Notes: generated from the letters alone by a model not told the origin. 62,455 bases of DNA from Lutibacter sp. (GCF_013139515.1 NZ_WTAR01000085.1:1-62455), one strand, 5' to 3'; shown: positions 9,368 to 18,300, numbered from the stretch's first letter. Numbers and translations are program-made.

Positions 9368-9610
9368 TTATTTTAATTGTTTTAAATAATTGATGAAGGA
9401 ATTTAAAGAGACTAATGCCCAAACACCTTCTAAAATAATAAATGGTAGGTAATCTAAAAGAATGGATGCTAAGCAAGCAATAGATGCTCCAATTAAATTT
9501 AAAAGTATAAATAATAAACTCTTGTTTGTTGTTTTACCTAGTTCATTTAATATATAGGCTAAAAGAATAAGAAAAACTCCAATAAATCCAAGCCAATCAG
9601 TTGTGTTCAT
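9368..9610 (-). CDS. Small membrane protein, CBU_0592-like
   Basis: An 80-residue protein with three hydrophobic helices (about 7-24, 31-50, 53-72), beginning MNTTDWLGFIGVFLILLAYI. The pattern matches the small CBU_0592-type integral membrane proteins, whose function is unknown to me. It runs toward the nucleotidyltransferase gene, with only four bases between the stop codons. No partner is evident. The full-length match to that family's size supports a real gene. Confidence 0.75.
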   Translation of the reverse strand: MNTTDWLGFIGVFLILLAYILNELGKTTNKSLLFILLNLIGASIACLASILLDYLPFIILEGVWALVSLNSFINYLKQLK

Positions 9611-9671
9611 AAATTTATGATCGTATAGTTGAAGTTTGCAAGTTATAAATTTACTTGCAATTGTATTTCAA

Positions 9672-10229
9672 TTAACACTTTGGATTCTCTATAATCTTCA
9701 TTACACCATTTTGAACTGATATAGCAAATGGTATTTCCTCCAAAGTACAGCGAGGTTCAATTGTAAATTGAATTCTTCCAAATACTTCAAAATCATCTTT
9801 TGATTTTATCCGTAAAGCTTGTTTATAGGTTGTATTTACACGTACCCAATTTACAGTTCCATTTACAAAAGGATGTAAATCTACCTCTTCAACAGATAAA
9901 GGAGTTTCTAATAGCTTACCTTCAAAATCTATATCTTCGTAACTCCCTAAATCCATATAAAATTTACCTTTAAACGCTCTTTTAGAATTAGGAGAAATAA
10001 AATAACTACCATTCTTTAATTCCAAAGAAATAACTAAATAATTAGTAGAGTTCTCAGTTGTTTCAATTTCAATCTTAATGTCATAAGGAAGAATTTCCAT
10101 TGGTTTTGGGAAATTAACCATTATAGATTTATCAACTTTAAGGGTTTCAGCTATCTGATTAGATTGTTGGCTATATACATGACAACTACTACTTATTAGT
10201 AGTAAAAAAAGGGCTTTAAATGTGTTCAT
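9672..10229 (-). CDS. Exported protein of unknown function
   Basis: A 185-residue protein with a signal peptide (MNTFKALFLLLISSSCHVYSQ); cleavage after VYS is more likely than lipidation, although a cysteine at position 16 makes a lipobox conceivable. The mature part is predicted mostly beta, with no motif I recognise, and contains two late cysteines (one in EPRC, and the C-terminal NPKC) that could pair. It is divergent from the membrane-bound winged-helix regulator, 145 bases apart. That layout, and the regulator's periplasmic domain, suggest the two may be functionally linked; this is inference. Confidence 0.75.
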   Translation of the reverse strand: MNTFKALFLLLISSSCHVYSQQSNQIAETLKVDKSIMVNFPKPMEILPYDIKIEIETTENSTNYLVISLELKNGSYFISPNSKRAFKGKFYMDLGSYEDIDFEGKLLETPLSVEEVDLHPFVNGTVNWVRVNTTYKQALRIKSKDDFEVFGRIQFTIEPRCTLEEIPFAISVQNGVMKIIENPKC

Positions 10230-10374
10230 TTTTAGAATGTTTTAGTGATTGTTAATTAGAGTACATCATATTATTTAATAATTGTTCTGATTGTAAAACT
10301 AGACATACATTAGAATAAATATGTCAAAAAAATGTAAAAGAAGTGTCAACTAGTGTGAAAAGTGCTGAAATTTT

Positions 10375-11259
10375 ATGTTATTTACACTAATTATGAGCAG
10401 AAAATCTATTTACTCTTTTTTAATTTTAGCTATTATTGTTTTTTTTACTTGGATGTTGTTAAATTCAGAAAACACGAATGAGCACTTTTCAGAAAAAGTA
10501 AAACTTTCTTTACGAGCTATTGGAAATCAATTACTACTCAAAAATCAAGATTCTACATCTTTGGTGTTACCCGTTGTTGAGTTAGAGAATTCAACGTATG
10601 CATTGTCCTTTCAACATCAACTTACTTTTGAACCAGGCAGTTTAGTTGCTCTTGTAAAAAATAGCTTTCATAAATCTTCACTTCCTAAGTATTATAGTGT
10701 TGAAGTTATTCAATGTACAGATCAAGAAGTTGCTTATAGCTATGAAATAAAAAATGAAACAGAAAATGATATAATTCCCTGTAAAGGAAGGTTTTTGCCG
10801 AAAAACTGTTATATTATTGAAGTGAGATTCACTAAAAGAACCTCTTTTATCAATAACAAACACACATTTTTATATGCACTAATTTTTGTTGTTTTCATTT
10901 CTCTATTTGTAGTCTATTTAAATAAAAAAAAATATGATGTAAAGCCAGAAGAAAATAATTCAACATATACTACTATTGGTAGTTTTCAATTTTACCCTGA
11001 GCAAAATAAATTGGTAAAAAAAGCCCAAGAAATAAGCCTTTCAAAAAAAGAGTGTGAATTGTTAGAAATTTTTGTTGCCAATCCAAATCAAATTATCAAA
11101 CGAGATGAATTAACTAAAAAGGTTTTGGAAGACAATGGTGTTTTTGTTGGGAGAAGTTTAGATACGTATATTTCTAAACTAAGGAAGAAATTAAAAGAGG
11201 ATGCGACTATTAAATTAACAAACATTCATGGTGTTGGATATAAGCTAGAAATTTCTTAA
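10375..11259 (+). CDS. Membrane-bound winged-helix transcriptional regulator (ToxR-like principle)
   Basis: A 294-residue protein: N-terminal membrane helix (about 11-29), an extracytoplasmic domain (about 30-160), a second membrane helix (about 165-182, FLYALIFVVFISLFVVYL), then a C-terminal OmpR/PhoB-type winged helix (about 200-294) with the usual features: SLSKKECELLEI, a recognition helix SLDTYISKLRKKL and the wing HGVGYKLE. There is no receiver or kinase domain, so the periplasmic part probably senses the signal directly, as in ToxR/CadC, although here the DNA-binding domain is at the C terminus. An in-frame ATG at 10393 is an alternative start. The divergent exported protein is a likely target or partner. 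Confidence 0.82.
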   Translation: MLFTLIMSRKSIYSFLILAIIVFFTWMLLNSENTNEHFSEKVKLSLRAIGNQLLLKNQDSTSLVLPVVELENSTYALSFQHQLTFEPGSLVALVKNSFHKSSLPKYYSVEVIQCTDQEVAYSYEIKNETENDIIPCKGRFLPKNCYIIEVRFTKRTSFINNKHTFLYALIFVVFISLFVVYLNKKKYDVKPEENNSTYTTIGSFQFYPEQNKLVKKAQEISLSKKECELLEIFVANPNQIIKRDELTKKVLEDNGVFVGRSLDTYISKLRKKLKEDATIKLTNIHGVGYKLEIS

Positions 11260-11277
11260 AATTGTTATAAAAATACT

Positions 11278-11451
11278 CGTTGTGCATTTTGAATAAAATT
11301 TGTCAATTCGAGTGAATTTAACGAATGTTAATGCGTAAACTTAGTATCGAGAATCAAATTTTCGTTTTCAAAATAGTTCTCGATACAATTTTCTATAAAA
11401 AATTACTTGAACTGACATTCAAATGCATAAAATAAATCAAAATGCACAACG
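11278..11451 (+). repeat. Palindromic repeat element, copy 2 (174 bp, complete)
   Basis: A complete element with perfect 15-bp terminal inverted repeats, CGTTGTGCATTTTGA (11278-11292) and TCAAAATGCACAACG (11437-11451). It has an inner imperfect pair (CAATTCGAGTGAATTT against CAGTTCAAGTAATTTT) and a central stem GTATCGAGAA / TTCTCGATAC (11344-11386). The whole could fold as one long hairpin. It starts 18 bases after the regulator's stop codon. No obvious target duplication is seen. It resembles a MITE or a large bidirectional terminator-like repeat. Confidence 0.85.
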
Positions 11452-11512
11452 GGTTCAAAATACATTTATATATTTTTTGAAATACACTTCATTTTATAAC
11501 TTTTAGCTGAAA

Positions 11513-11590
11513 TTTCTAGGCAAAAGATTAATACACTTATTTACCCAATTCCCAAAAAATGTATCGTTATCTTTGCCAAAATTATTTTAT
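11513..11590 (+). promoter_or_regulatory. Upstream region shared with the SDR gene; -7 box TATCTTTG
   Basis: About 78 bases directly before the helicase ATG align with 14292-14369 before the SDR gene: both share TCTAG, ATTAAT, CCAATTCC, a -7 box (TATCTTTG at 11568 here, TATCTTCG there) and CCAAAATTATTTT. The conserved part includes both the promoter and the start of the 5' UTR. It probably carries a common control signal for the two units. Confidence 0.65.
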
Positions 11591-12934
11591 ATGTCAAAAC
11601 GTTTTTCCAATTTAGGAATTAATGAACAGCTGCAACAAGGTTTAGCTGATTTACAAATCTCTGTGCCTACGGATATTCAAGAAAAAACAATTCCGGTGAT
11701 ATTACATCAAAAAGAAGATGTGGTTGCTTTGGCAAAGACAGGTACAGGAAAAACAGCGGCATTTGGGCTACCTTTATTACAATTGATAGATGTAGAAAAC
11801 ACCAAAACACAAGCGGTAATCTTAGCGCCTACAAGGGAACTTGGACAGCAAATTTACACGAATTTAATTTCTTTTTCTACTCATATTCCTTCAATTTCTA
11901 TTGCTTCTGTATGTGGTGGAATTCCAATCAAGCCGCAAATAGAACGTTTAAAAAGCACAACGCATATTGTAGTAGCAACACCTGGTCGTTTGGCTGATTT
12001 AATTGAAAGAAAGGCTGTTGCTATTAAAAATATCTCTTATTTTATTTTAGATGAGGCTGATGAAATGGTGACTGCATTAAAAGACGGATTGGATAGCATT
12101 ATAAAAGAAATTCCGAAATCTAGAAGAACATTGTTGTTTACAGCTACAATGCCGGGGACCATAAAACAATTGGTTCAAAATTACATGTCAAAACATGTAG
12201 TACAAATAGAAGCAGACATGTCTACGGTTGGACATCAAGGAATAGATCATCAATATGTAGTTGTAGAGCCCATAGAAAAATTGGATGTATTGTTGCATTT
12301 CTTAAATTCTAAAGAAGGAAAACGTGGGATTATTTTTTGTAAAACAAAAGCAGCGGTTAATAAATTGGCGAAGAACTTGGCAATTAATAAATTTTCATCT
12401 GGAGCTATTCATGGTAGTTTAACACAAGGAATACGTGATCGGATTATGGGTCAGTTTAGAGATGGTTTTATTGATATTCTTGTCGCTACTGATTTGGCAG
12501 CTAGAGGAATTGATATTAAAGAAATCTCATTCGTTGTAAATTATCATTTGCCTGATACTCCTGATACTTATGTGCATAGAAGTGGACGTACGGCAAGAGC
12601 AGGAGCTACTGGACTTTCTTTAACAATTCTACAGAAAGAAGAAGTGGAAGATATTGCTGATTTTGAAACAGCTTTGGGTATTGTTTTTAAACAATTCAAA
12701 AAAGCTGATACTCAAAGTATTGAAGAAAACAATGGCTTGTTATGGGCTAAAAAAATATTTAAAACCAAACCCAATCGGGCAATCTCTGAAGACTTTAAAA
12801 GGCAGGTTAGAACCATATTTCATCATCTAACGAAAGAAGAATTGATAGAGAAAGTAGTGGCACATCATTTTGCTCAAACAAGTTTAGGTTCTCCAAAACT
12901 GGAAGATTCTAAAAAGAATAAAAACAAGAAGTAG
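11591..12934 (+). CDS. DEAD-box RNA helicase
   Basis: ATP-dependent RNA helicase that remodels RNA duplexes, likely in ribosome assembly or cold adaptation. Motifs in order: Q-motif region, motif I AKTGTGKT (about 46), PTRELGQQ, DEADE (about 153), TATM (motif III), and motif VI HRSGRTARAG (about 329). The C-terminal 75 residues are helical and basic and end in a lysine-rich tail. I start at ATG 11591 (MSKRFSNLG) because the promoter -7 box lies at 11568-11575 and an upstream TTG at 11573 would lie inside it. The next helicase gene begins three bases after the stop. Confidence 0.92.
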   Translation: MSKRFSNLGINEQLQQGLADLQISVPTDIQEKTIPVILHQKEDVVALAKTGTGKTAAFGLPLLQLIDVENTKTQAVILAPTRELGQQIYTNLISFSTHIPSISIASVCGGIPIKPQIERLKSTTHIVVATPGRLADLIERKAVAIKNISYFILDEADEMVTALKDGLDSIIKEIPKSRRTLLFTATMPGTIKQLVQNYMSKHVVQIEADMSTVGHQGIDHQYVVVEPIEKLDVLLHFLNSKEGKRGIIFCKTKAAVNKLAKNLAINKFSSGAIHGSLTQGIRDRIMGQFRDGFIDILVATDLAARGIDIKEISFVVNYHLPDTPDTYVHRSGRTARAGATGLSLTILQKEEVEDIADFETALGIVFKQFKKADTQSIEENNGLLWAKKIFKTKPNRAISEDFKRQVRTIFHHLTKEELIEKVVAHHFAQTSLGSPKLEDSKKNKNKK

Positions 12935-12936
12935 AT

Positions 12937-14250
12937 ATGGCAAATAGCATCAAAGAGCAACAAGATATTCTTGAAAAATTAAAGATTTATACCCTAAATC
13001 CAATGCAAGAAGAAGCTTTGGAGGTAATTAAAAACAATACGAATACCATACTATTATCTCCTACAGGAACTGGTAAGACGTTAGCATTTTTATTACCATT
13101 GATAGCTAAATTAGATTCAAAATGTACCGAGGTACAAGCATTAATTATAGTGCCTTCAAGAGAATTAGCTATTCAAACGGAGCAAGTAGTTAGAGAAATG
13201 GGTTCTGGTTATAAAGCAAATGCAATTTATGGAGGAAGAACTATTTCAAAAGATAAAATAGAACTAAAACATACACCTGCCATTTTAATAGGAACTCCTG
13301 GAAGATTGGCTGATCATTTTGAGCAAGGGCGTTTTACTACAAAAAAAATTAAAACATTGGTTATTGATGAGTTTGATATTTCAATTAAAGTGGGCGCTGG
13401 AGGTGAAATGAAAACTATCATGAGTTATATCCCTCATATTTCAAAGCGTATTTTGACTTCTGCTACTCAAGGTACTTCTATTCCTGGTTATTTAAAAATG
13501 GATAAACCAATCACTTTGAATTATCTAAAAGAAAAAGTGCATTCAAAACTGACGGTGAAAACAATTCTTTCTCCTTCTAAAAATAAGCACAATACGTTGG
13601 TTGATTTATTGAACCATTTGGGAAATGAGCCTGGTATCGTTTTTTGCAATAAAAAAGAAAGAATTGAAGATTTAAGTCGCTTTTTGAATAAAAGAAATAT
13701 GGCACATACTTGTTTTTATGCAGGAATGGAGCAAAAAGATAGAGAACGTGCTTTGATAAAATTAAGAAATGGAAGTGTTTCTGTTCTTATTGCAAGTGAG
13801 TTAGCTTCAAGAGGGATTGATATTCCAGAAATGAACTATATTATTCATTATGAAATACCCGATTCTTATGAACAGTATACGCATAGAAATGGTAGAACTG
13901 CAAGAGTAAATGCAAAAGGAAATGCATATTTAATAAAAGCAGATCAAGAGGTTTTTCCTGAGTTTATAGAAAAATCGAAAGTAATGACACTTTCCAAAAG
14001 TGAAAATCGTAAATCACAATTTTGGACCACCTTATTTATTTCTGGAGGACGTAAGGATAAAATATCTAAAGGAGATATTGCTGGACTGTTTTTTAAACAA
14101 GGTGAAATAAATAAAGATCAATTGGGAGTTATAGAACTTAAACAAGATTGTGCGTTTGTAGCCGTTCCTACTCGTATTTCTGATGCTTTAGTGGAAAAAC
14201 TAAATAATACACGATTGAAAAAGAAGAAAGTTAGGGTTACTATAATATAA
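12937..14250 (+). CDS. DEAD-box-type RNA helicase with DEFD motif and DbpA-like RNA-binding domain
   Basis: A 437-residue helicase in an operon with the previous one. Motif I is SPTGTGKT (about 43), motif Ia PSRELAIQ, motif II DEFD (in VIDEFDIS, about 144) instead of DEAD, motif III SAT, motif VI HRNGRTAR. The last 75 residues (GDIAGLFFKQ... KVRVTII) look like the small RRM-like DbpA RNA-binding domain, which in DbpA targets 23S rRNA hairpin 92. The Asp-Glu pair needed for ATP hydrolysis is kept, so the variant motif II is probably active. A role in large-subunit assembly is inference. Confidence 0.88.
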   Translation: MANSIKEQQDILEKLKIYTLNPMQEEALEVIKNNTNTILLSPTGTGKTLAFLLPLIAKLDSKCTEVQALIIVPSRELAIQTEQVVREMGSGYKANAIYGGRTISKDKIELKHTPAILIGTPGRLADHFEQGRFTTKKIKTLVIDEFDISIKVGAGGEMKTIMSYIPHISKRILTSATQGTSIPGYLKMDKPITLNYLKEKVHSKLTVKTILSPSKNKHNTLVDLLNHLGNEPGIVFCNKKERIEDLSRFLNKRNMAHTCFYAGMEQKDRERALIKLRNGSVSVLIASELASRGIDIPEMNYIIHYEIPDSYEQYTHRNGRTARVNAKGNAYLIKADQEVFPEFIEKSKVMTLSKSENRKSQFWTTLFISGGRKDKISKGDIAGLFFKQGEINKDQLGVIELKQDCAFVAVPTRISDALVEKLNNTRLKKKKVRVTII

Positions 14251-14291
14251 ATATCCATTTAATAAAGAAATTATAACTACACTGGAATTAA

Positions 14292-14369
14292 ATCTCTAGA
14301 TAAAATATTAATTTATCTATTTGACCAATTCCATAGAACGGAATAGTATCTTCGCCAAAATTATTTTTA
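14292..14369 (+). promoter_or_regulatory. Upstream region shared with the first helicase; -7 box TATCTTCG
   Basis: Second copy of the conserved control region described at 11513. The -7 box TATCTTCG lies at 14347-14354, followed by CCAAAATTATTTT and a leader of about 45 bases before the SDR start codon. The region between the helicase stop (14250) and the SDR gene holds nothing else recognisable. Confidence 0.6.
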
Positions 14370-14406
14370 ATATCAATCATTTTCTAGATAGAACGCTTAT
14401 AGCTAT

Positions 14407-15963
14407 ATGCCTAAAGATAACAATGAACAAGACAATACTCGAATAATCTCATCAGAAGAAGTAGATAAGTGCATTTCTATATTAGAACAATTAGTAACAG
14501 ATACAAATCAACTATTTGATCTTTCAAAGGAGAAAAGAGCTGCTTTAATAAAAGCTTCTGGAATGCTTTCTAGACCAAGTAGAGAAGAATTTTCTCGTCG
14601 AAAAAAAGATGGAAAGAAAGCGGCTAAACGCAAAATAGCAGCTAGAGATAAATCAGCTCGTAAGGAAACGGGGATTCGAAGTGCTCGTGAATCTATTGTA
14701 TTTGAGGCGCCTAAGTTATTAGGCACTTCCGATTTAGCCAATAAAGAACAGTTAGAATTAGAATCTCCTAGAAACTGCTATGTATGCAAAACAGTATTTA
14801 CAAAATTGCATCATTTCTACGACACTATGTGTACTGATTGTGGTGATTTTAACTATGCAAAACGTTTTCAGAATGCAGATGTAAAAGGACAAGTTGCTAT
14901 TATAACCGGTTCTCGGTTAAAAATAGGGTATCATATAACATTAATGTTACTACGAGGTGGAGCAACTGTGATTGCTACGACTCGTTTTCCAGTAGATTCA
15001 GCATTGCGATTTTCAAAAGAAACTGATTTTATGGAGTGGGGGCATCGCTTAAAGATTCACGGACTTGATTTACGACATATACCAAGTGTAGAAATTTTCT
15101 GTAATTTTATTGAACAAAAATATGAAAAATTAGATATTTTAATCAATAATGCAGCTCAAACTGTAAGGCGTCCGGCAGGGTTTTATTCACATTTAATGGA
15201 AAATGAAGAAAAACCAATAGAATCGTTACCAATATACGCTCGCGATTTATTAAAAGATCATACAGGTTGTTTAGATGAGTTAAAAGTACTAACTTCAGGA
15301 GCGTCTTCCAATAAAAATATGCCTGTAACTTGGCATGGTCCTGAGCCTGGTATTGGTTTAAGAGCTTCTGCAAAATTATCTCAAATTCCTTATAGTTTTG
15401 ATAATACACTGGTTGCAAAAGAGGTGTTCCCTGAAGGAAAATTGGATGCAGATTTACAACAAGTAGATTTAAGAAAAACGAATAGCTGGCGTTTAAAACT
15501 TGGCGAGATTGAAACAACCGAAATGATAGAAGTACAACTTGTAAATGCAGTAGCACCATTTGTGTTGTGTAATCGTCTTTCAGAAATCATGAAAAAAAGC
15601 AATACAGGTCAAAAACATATCATTAATGTATCTGCAATGGAAGGAAAGTTTCACCGATTTTTTAAAAAAAGTCGTCATCCACATACAAATATGGCTAAAG
15701 CAGCATTAAATATGTTAACGCATACTTCGGCATTGGCCTTAGCAAAAGAAGGAATTTATATGAATGCAGTTGATACCGGATGGGTTACTGATGAAGACCC
15801 TGTGGAATTGGCTAAGAAAAAAGAGGAAGTACATGATTTTCAACCACCGTTAGATATTGTTGATGGAGCTGCACGTGTTATGGATCCATTGTTTGATGGT
15901 ATAAATACTGGGAAGCATTGGTGTGGTAAATTTCTAAAAGATTATAAACCCATTGATTGGTAA
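14407..15963 (+). CDS. SDR-fold protein with N-terminal basic and Cys4 (zinc-ribbon-like) region, catalytic Tyr missing
   Basis: A 518-residue protein. Residues 1-120 are helical and very basic (a [21 protein letters not shown] stretch). Residues about 120-145 hold two cysteine pairs (CYVC and CTDC) like a zinc ribbon. A Rossmann domain follows with TGSRLKIG for nucleotide binding and NNAAQ. The catalytic Ser is present (INVSAMEG), but the YxxxK position reads TNMAK (in [12 protein letters not shown]), so the usual Tyr is Thr. I believe this sequence type recurs in a distinct SDR subfamily. The basic, zinc-binding front end and helicase neighbours suggest an RNA or ribosome-related job, which is inference. 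Confidence 0.78.
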   Translation: MPKDNNEQDNTRIISSEEVDKCISILEQLVTDTNQLFDLSKEKRAALIKASGMLSRPSREEFSRRKKDGKKAAKRKIAARDKSARKETGIRSARESIVFEAPKLLGTSDLANKEQLELESPRNCYVCKTVFTKLHHFYDTMCTDCGDFNYAKRFQNADVKGQVAIITGSRLKIGYHITLMLLRGGATVIATTRFPVDSALRFSKETDFMEWGHRLKIHGLDLRHIPSVEIFCNFIEQKYEKLDILINNAAQTVRRPAGFYSHLMENEEKPIESLPIYARDLLKDHTGCLDELKVLTSGASSNKNMPVTWHGPEPGIGLRASAKLSQIPYSFDNTLVAKEVFPEGKLDADLQQVDLRKTNSWRLKLGEIETTEMIEVQLVNAVAPFVLCNRLSEIMKKSNTGQKHIINVSAMEGKFHRFFKKSRHPHTNMAKAALNMLTHTSALALAKEGIYMNAVDTGWVTDEDPVELAKKKEEVHDFQPPLDIVDGAARVMDPLFDGINTGKHWCGKFLKDYKPIDW

Positions 15964-16070
15964 AACCAATTATATAGTTTTTATTTATAAAAAAATAATG
16001 ATTGCTCTATATAATTTAGCATAGAGACATCATTTATAACATGAATCCACGGTTTACAAAACGTACAAAG

Positions 16071-16078
16071 TACCTTTG
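16071..16078 (+). promoter_or_regulatory. -7 box of the third helicase gene
   Basis: TACCTTTG fits TAnnTTTG and precedes the ATG at 16096 by 17 bases. The surrounding sequence does not clearly share the region common to the first helicase and the SDR gene. Confidence 0.5.
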
Positions 16079-16095
16079 TGCCACAATAACATATT

Positions 16096-17214
16096 ATGAC
16101 CACATTTTCTGAAATAGGTATCCATAAATCCTATATAAAAGCACTTGATGAACTTAACATTATCAATCCAACTGAAATACAAGCCTCTGTAATTCCAATC
16201 CTTTTAAAGTCTGAGGTTGATTTAATAGGTTTGGCACAAACTGGCACGGGTAAAACAGCTGCTTTTGGTTTACCAGTATTACATGCTATAGACACCAAGT
16301 TGTCAGATATACAAGCTCTTATTATCGCTCCTACACGTGAGTTGGTACAGCAAATAAAAAAGCAATTGTTTCGATTTACAAAGTACAACGACCAAAATAT
16401 TTTTGTAGAAGGTGTATATGGTGGTGAAAAAATTGAAAAACAAATTAAAGCCTTAACCAGAACTACACACGTTGTGGTAGCAACACCAGGTAGATTACTA
16501 GATTTGATAGAGCGCGGTGCCTTAGATATTTCTAATGTAAAACTATTGGTATTAGATGAAGCTGACGAAATGCTGAGTATGGGATTTAAAGAAGATATTA
16601 ATAAAATTCTTAAATACAATACCACCAAAAGAAACACCTGGTTATTTTCTGCAACAATGCCAGAAGAAATTAAACATATTGTAAAAACTTATATGGCTGC
16701 AGATGCTATTAAAGTAGAAGTGAAAAAACATGAGTTAATAAACGAAAACATTTCTCATCATTTTATACGTACCAACATTCCTGATAAATTGAATATGCTT
16801 ATTCGTATTTTGAAAAAGCGCAACAATGAAAGAGGTATTATTTTCTGCAGAACAAAAGCAGGAACAAGAAAACTAGCCAATCAATTACAAGAAGAAGGTT
16901 TTGCTGTAGGAGGCTTAGAAGGCGATATGCAGCAACTAGAACGTGACAAGGTAATGCGCGCTTTTAAAAATGAAAGTATACAAGTCTTAATTTCAACCGA
17001 TGTATCTGCTAGAGGTATTGACGTTACTAATTTGGGATTTGTATTACACCATCAATTACCAGAACAGACAGAGTACTACACACACAGAAGTGGACGCACC
17101 GCACGTGCCGGAAAAAAAGGGCAATCCATCGTCTTACTAATTCCTGGTGAAATGCAAAAAGTGAAAGAACTCCAAAAGGTATTGGGGATTGCTTTTAGTG
17201 AGATTTCAATCTAA
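16096..17214 (+). CDS. DEAD-box RNA helicase (short form)
   Basis: A 372-residue helicase consisting of little more than the two RecA-like domains. Motif I AQTGTGKT (about 50), PTRELVQQ, DEADEM (about 155), SATM, and HRSGRTARAG near the end; no C-terminal RNA-binding extension. It is the third helicase of this type within 5.6 kb, separated from the first two by the SDR gene and with its own promoter. Functional specialisation among them is likely but cannot be read here. The 163 bases that follow, up to thiE, contain nothing I recognise. Confidence 0.9.
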   Translation: MTTFSEIGIHKSYIKALDELNIINPTEIQASVIPILLKSEVDLIGLAQTGTGKTAAFGLPVLHAIDTKLSDIQALIIAPTRELVQQIKKQLFRFTKYNDQNIFVEGVYGGEKIEKQIKALTRTTHVVVATPGRLLDLIERGALDISNVKLLVLDEADEMLSMGFKEDINKILKYNTTKRNTWLFSATMPEEIKHIVKTYMAADAIKVEVKKHELINENISHHFIRTNIPDKLNMLIRILKKRNNERGIIFCRTKAGTRKLANQLQEEGFAVGGLEGDMQQLERDKVMRAFKNESIQVLISTDVSARGIDVTNLGFVLHHQLPEQTEYYTHRSGRTARAGKKGQSIVLLIPGEMQKVKELQKVLGIAFSEISI

Positions 17215-17377
17215 TTTTTAATAATATCTAATATTGGCCAGACGTTGTTAAATAGCTAATTTTAACAAAAACAATCTTGTATGTATCTATAGAATAACTA
17301 CGCTATATAGGCGTACGTATTTTAAAGGTCATTTCATTTTTAACTTTTTATTGTAAAATTCTAAAACCGTTCATTTT

Positions 17378-18022
17378 TTATTTGAATGTATAGCGTTTCT
17401 CATCTGTTGAAGATGCACTTAGTAATTGGTTAAATATTTTTATAGTATTAAAATCACGGGTAATTTCTCCAGATACAGCAATTCCAGAAATACCCGTTTC
17501 TAATATATCTGTAACATCTTCTGTAGTTATGCCTCCAAAACCAATAATTGGCGTTTCCGTTTTTAGGGCTTCTGTAATTGCAGTATAACCGTTTAAACCC
17601 AAAGCCTTACTTAAATTGTCTTTGGTTGTTGTGAGTCTAAAAGGACTTAAACTAATATAATCAACATCATTCACAATTAATGTTTCGCAATCTTGTAAGC
17701 TGTTTGCTGTTCCTCCAATAATTTGCCAAGTGTATAAATGCTTTCTCGCAATAGTAGGGCAAGAATCTGTTTTTCCTAAATGTACACCATCTGCTTTAAC
17801 TTCTTTGGCTATTTTATAATGATCGTTAATAATTAATCTGGTTTGAAAATGAGATGTGATTTCTCTAGCCTCTTTGGCTAACTTTAAAAATTTCTTTTCT
17901 GAAACATTTTTTAAACGTAATTGCACTAATTCTGTACCAGATGTACAAGATTTTTGGATGTTTTCAAGAATTTCTTTTGGAGAACTTCCCTGAGATATAT
18001 AATGTAGTTTAGGTATAATCAT
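17378..18022 (-). CDS. thiE: Thiamine phosphate synthase
   Basis: Joins the pyrimidine and thiazole phosphates to give thiamine monophosphate in the cytoplasm. The 214-residue TIM-barrel shows VQLRLKN near the start, LIINDHY, GVHLGKTD (about 77), IGGTAN (about 100), and the phosphate-binding GFGGIT (about 160). Length is normal. It stands alone, without other thi genes in view; Bacteroidota often carry several ThiE-like proteins, so a TenI-like role is possible. No TPP riboswitch is visible in front of it. Confidence 0.82.
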   Translation of the reverse strand: MIIPKLHYISQGSSPKEILENIQKSCTSGTELVQLRLKNVSEKKFLKLAKEAREITSHFQTRLIINDHYKIAKEVKADGVHLGKTDSCPTIARKHLYTWQIIGGTANSLQDCETLIVNDVDYISLSPFRLTTTKDNLSKALGLNGYTAITEALKTETPIIGFGGITTEDVTDILETGISGIAVSGEITRDFNTIKIFNQLLSASSTDEKRYTFK

Positions 18023-18114
18023 TTCTTAGTTTCTTGTTATTAGATATGCATTTTTCATGTTAAGAGGTGCCGTATCGTTTATTTCTAGTAAAAAATTATT
18101 CTTCAAAATTGATG

Positions 18115-18266
18115 AGAATTTCATATTTGAAATATTCTGCACAAATACAGAATATTAAAATTAAACGAGAAACAAAAATACGAATGTTTAATTACCAAAG
18201 TACTGAATATTGTATAGAAATAAGAGGTGTTTGGGATATTTAGTAGAATATGCTATGCTATTACTA
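18115..18266 (+). repeat. Intergenic repeat R2, copy a
   Basis: GAGAATTTCATATTT (18115) and, after about 55 unrelated bases, a block 18188-18266 containing GTATAGAAATA and GGGATATTTAG align with 30519-30614. Divergence is moderate and no open frame is conserved, so this is an intergenic repeat rather than a gene. Confidence 0.6.
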
Positions 18267-18300
18267 CTGTATTTTAAAAATTTCTTCTTTAATTTTAATA

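Noticed and set aside
9672-10229. Lipoprotein assignment for the exported protein
   Set aside because: The cysteine at position 16 has SSS before it but no small residue pattern as good as the other lipoproteins here; a signal peptidase I site after VYS fits better.
11573-11590. TTG start for the first helicase
   Set aside because: This codon lies inside the -7 box TATCTTTG, so it would precede the transcript start; ATG at 11591 is more credible.
15143-15559. 138-codon minus-strand frame
   Set aside because: Antisense to the SDR gene; low-complexity Leu-rich translation without domain features.
16131-16637. 168-codon minus-strand frame
   Set aside because: Antisense shadow of the third helicase, whose motifs are complete.
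18023-18114. Possible TPP riboswitch before thiE
   Set aside because: No CTGAGA or ACCTGATCTGG-like core is present on the minus strand.
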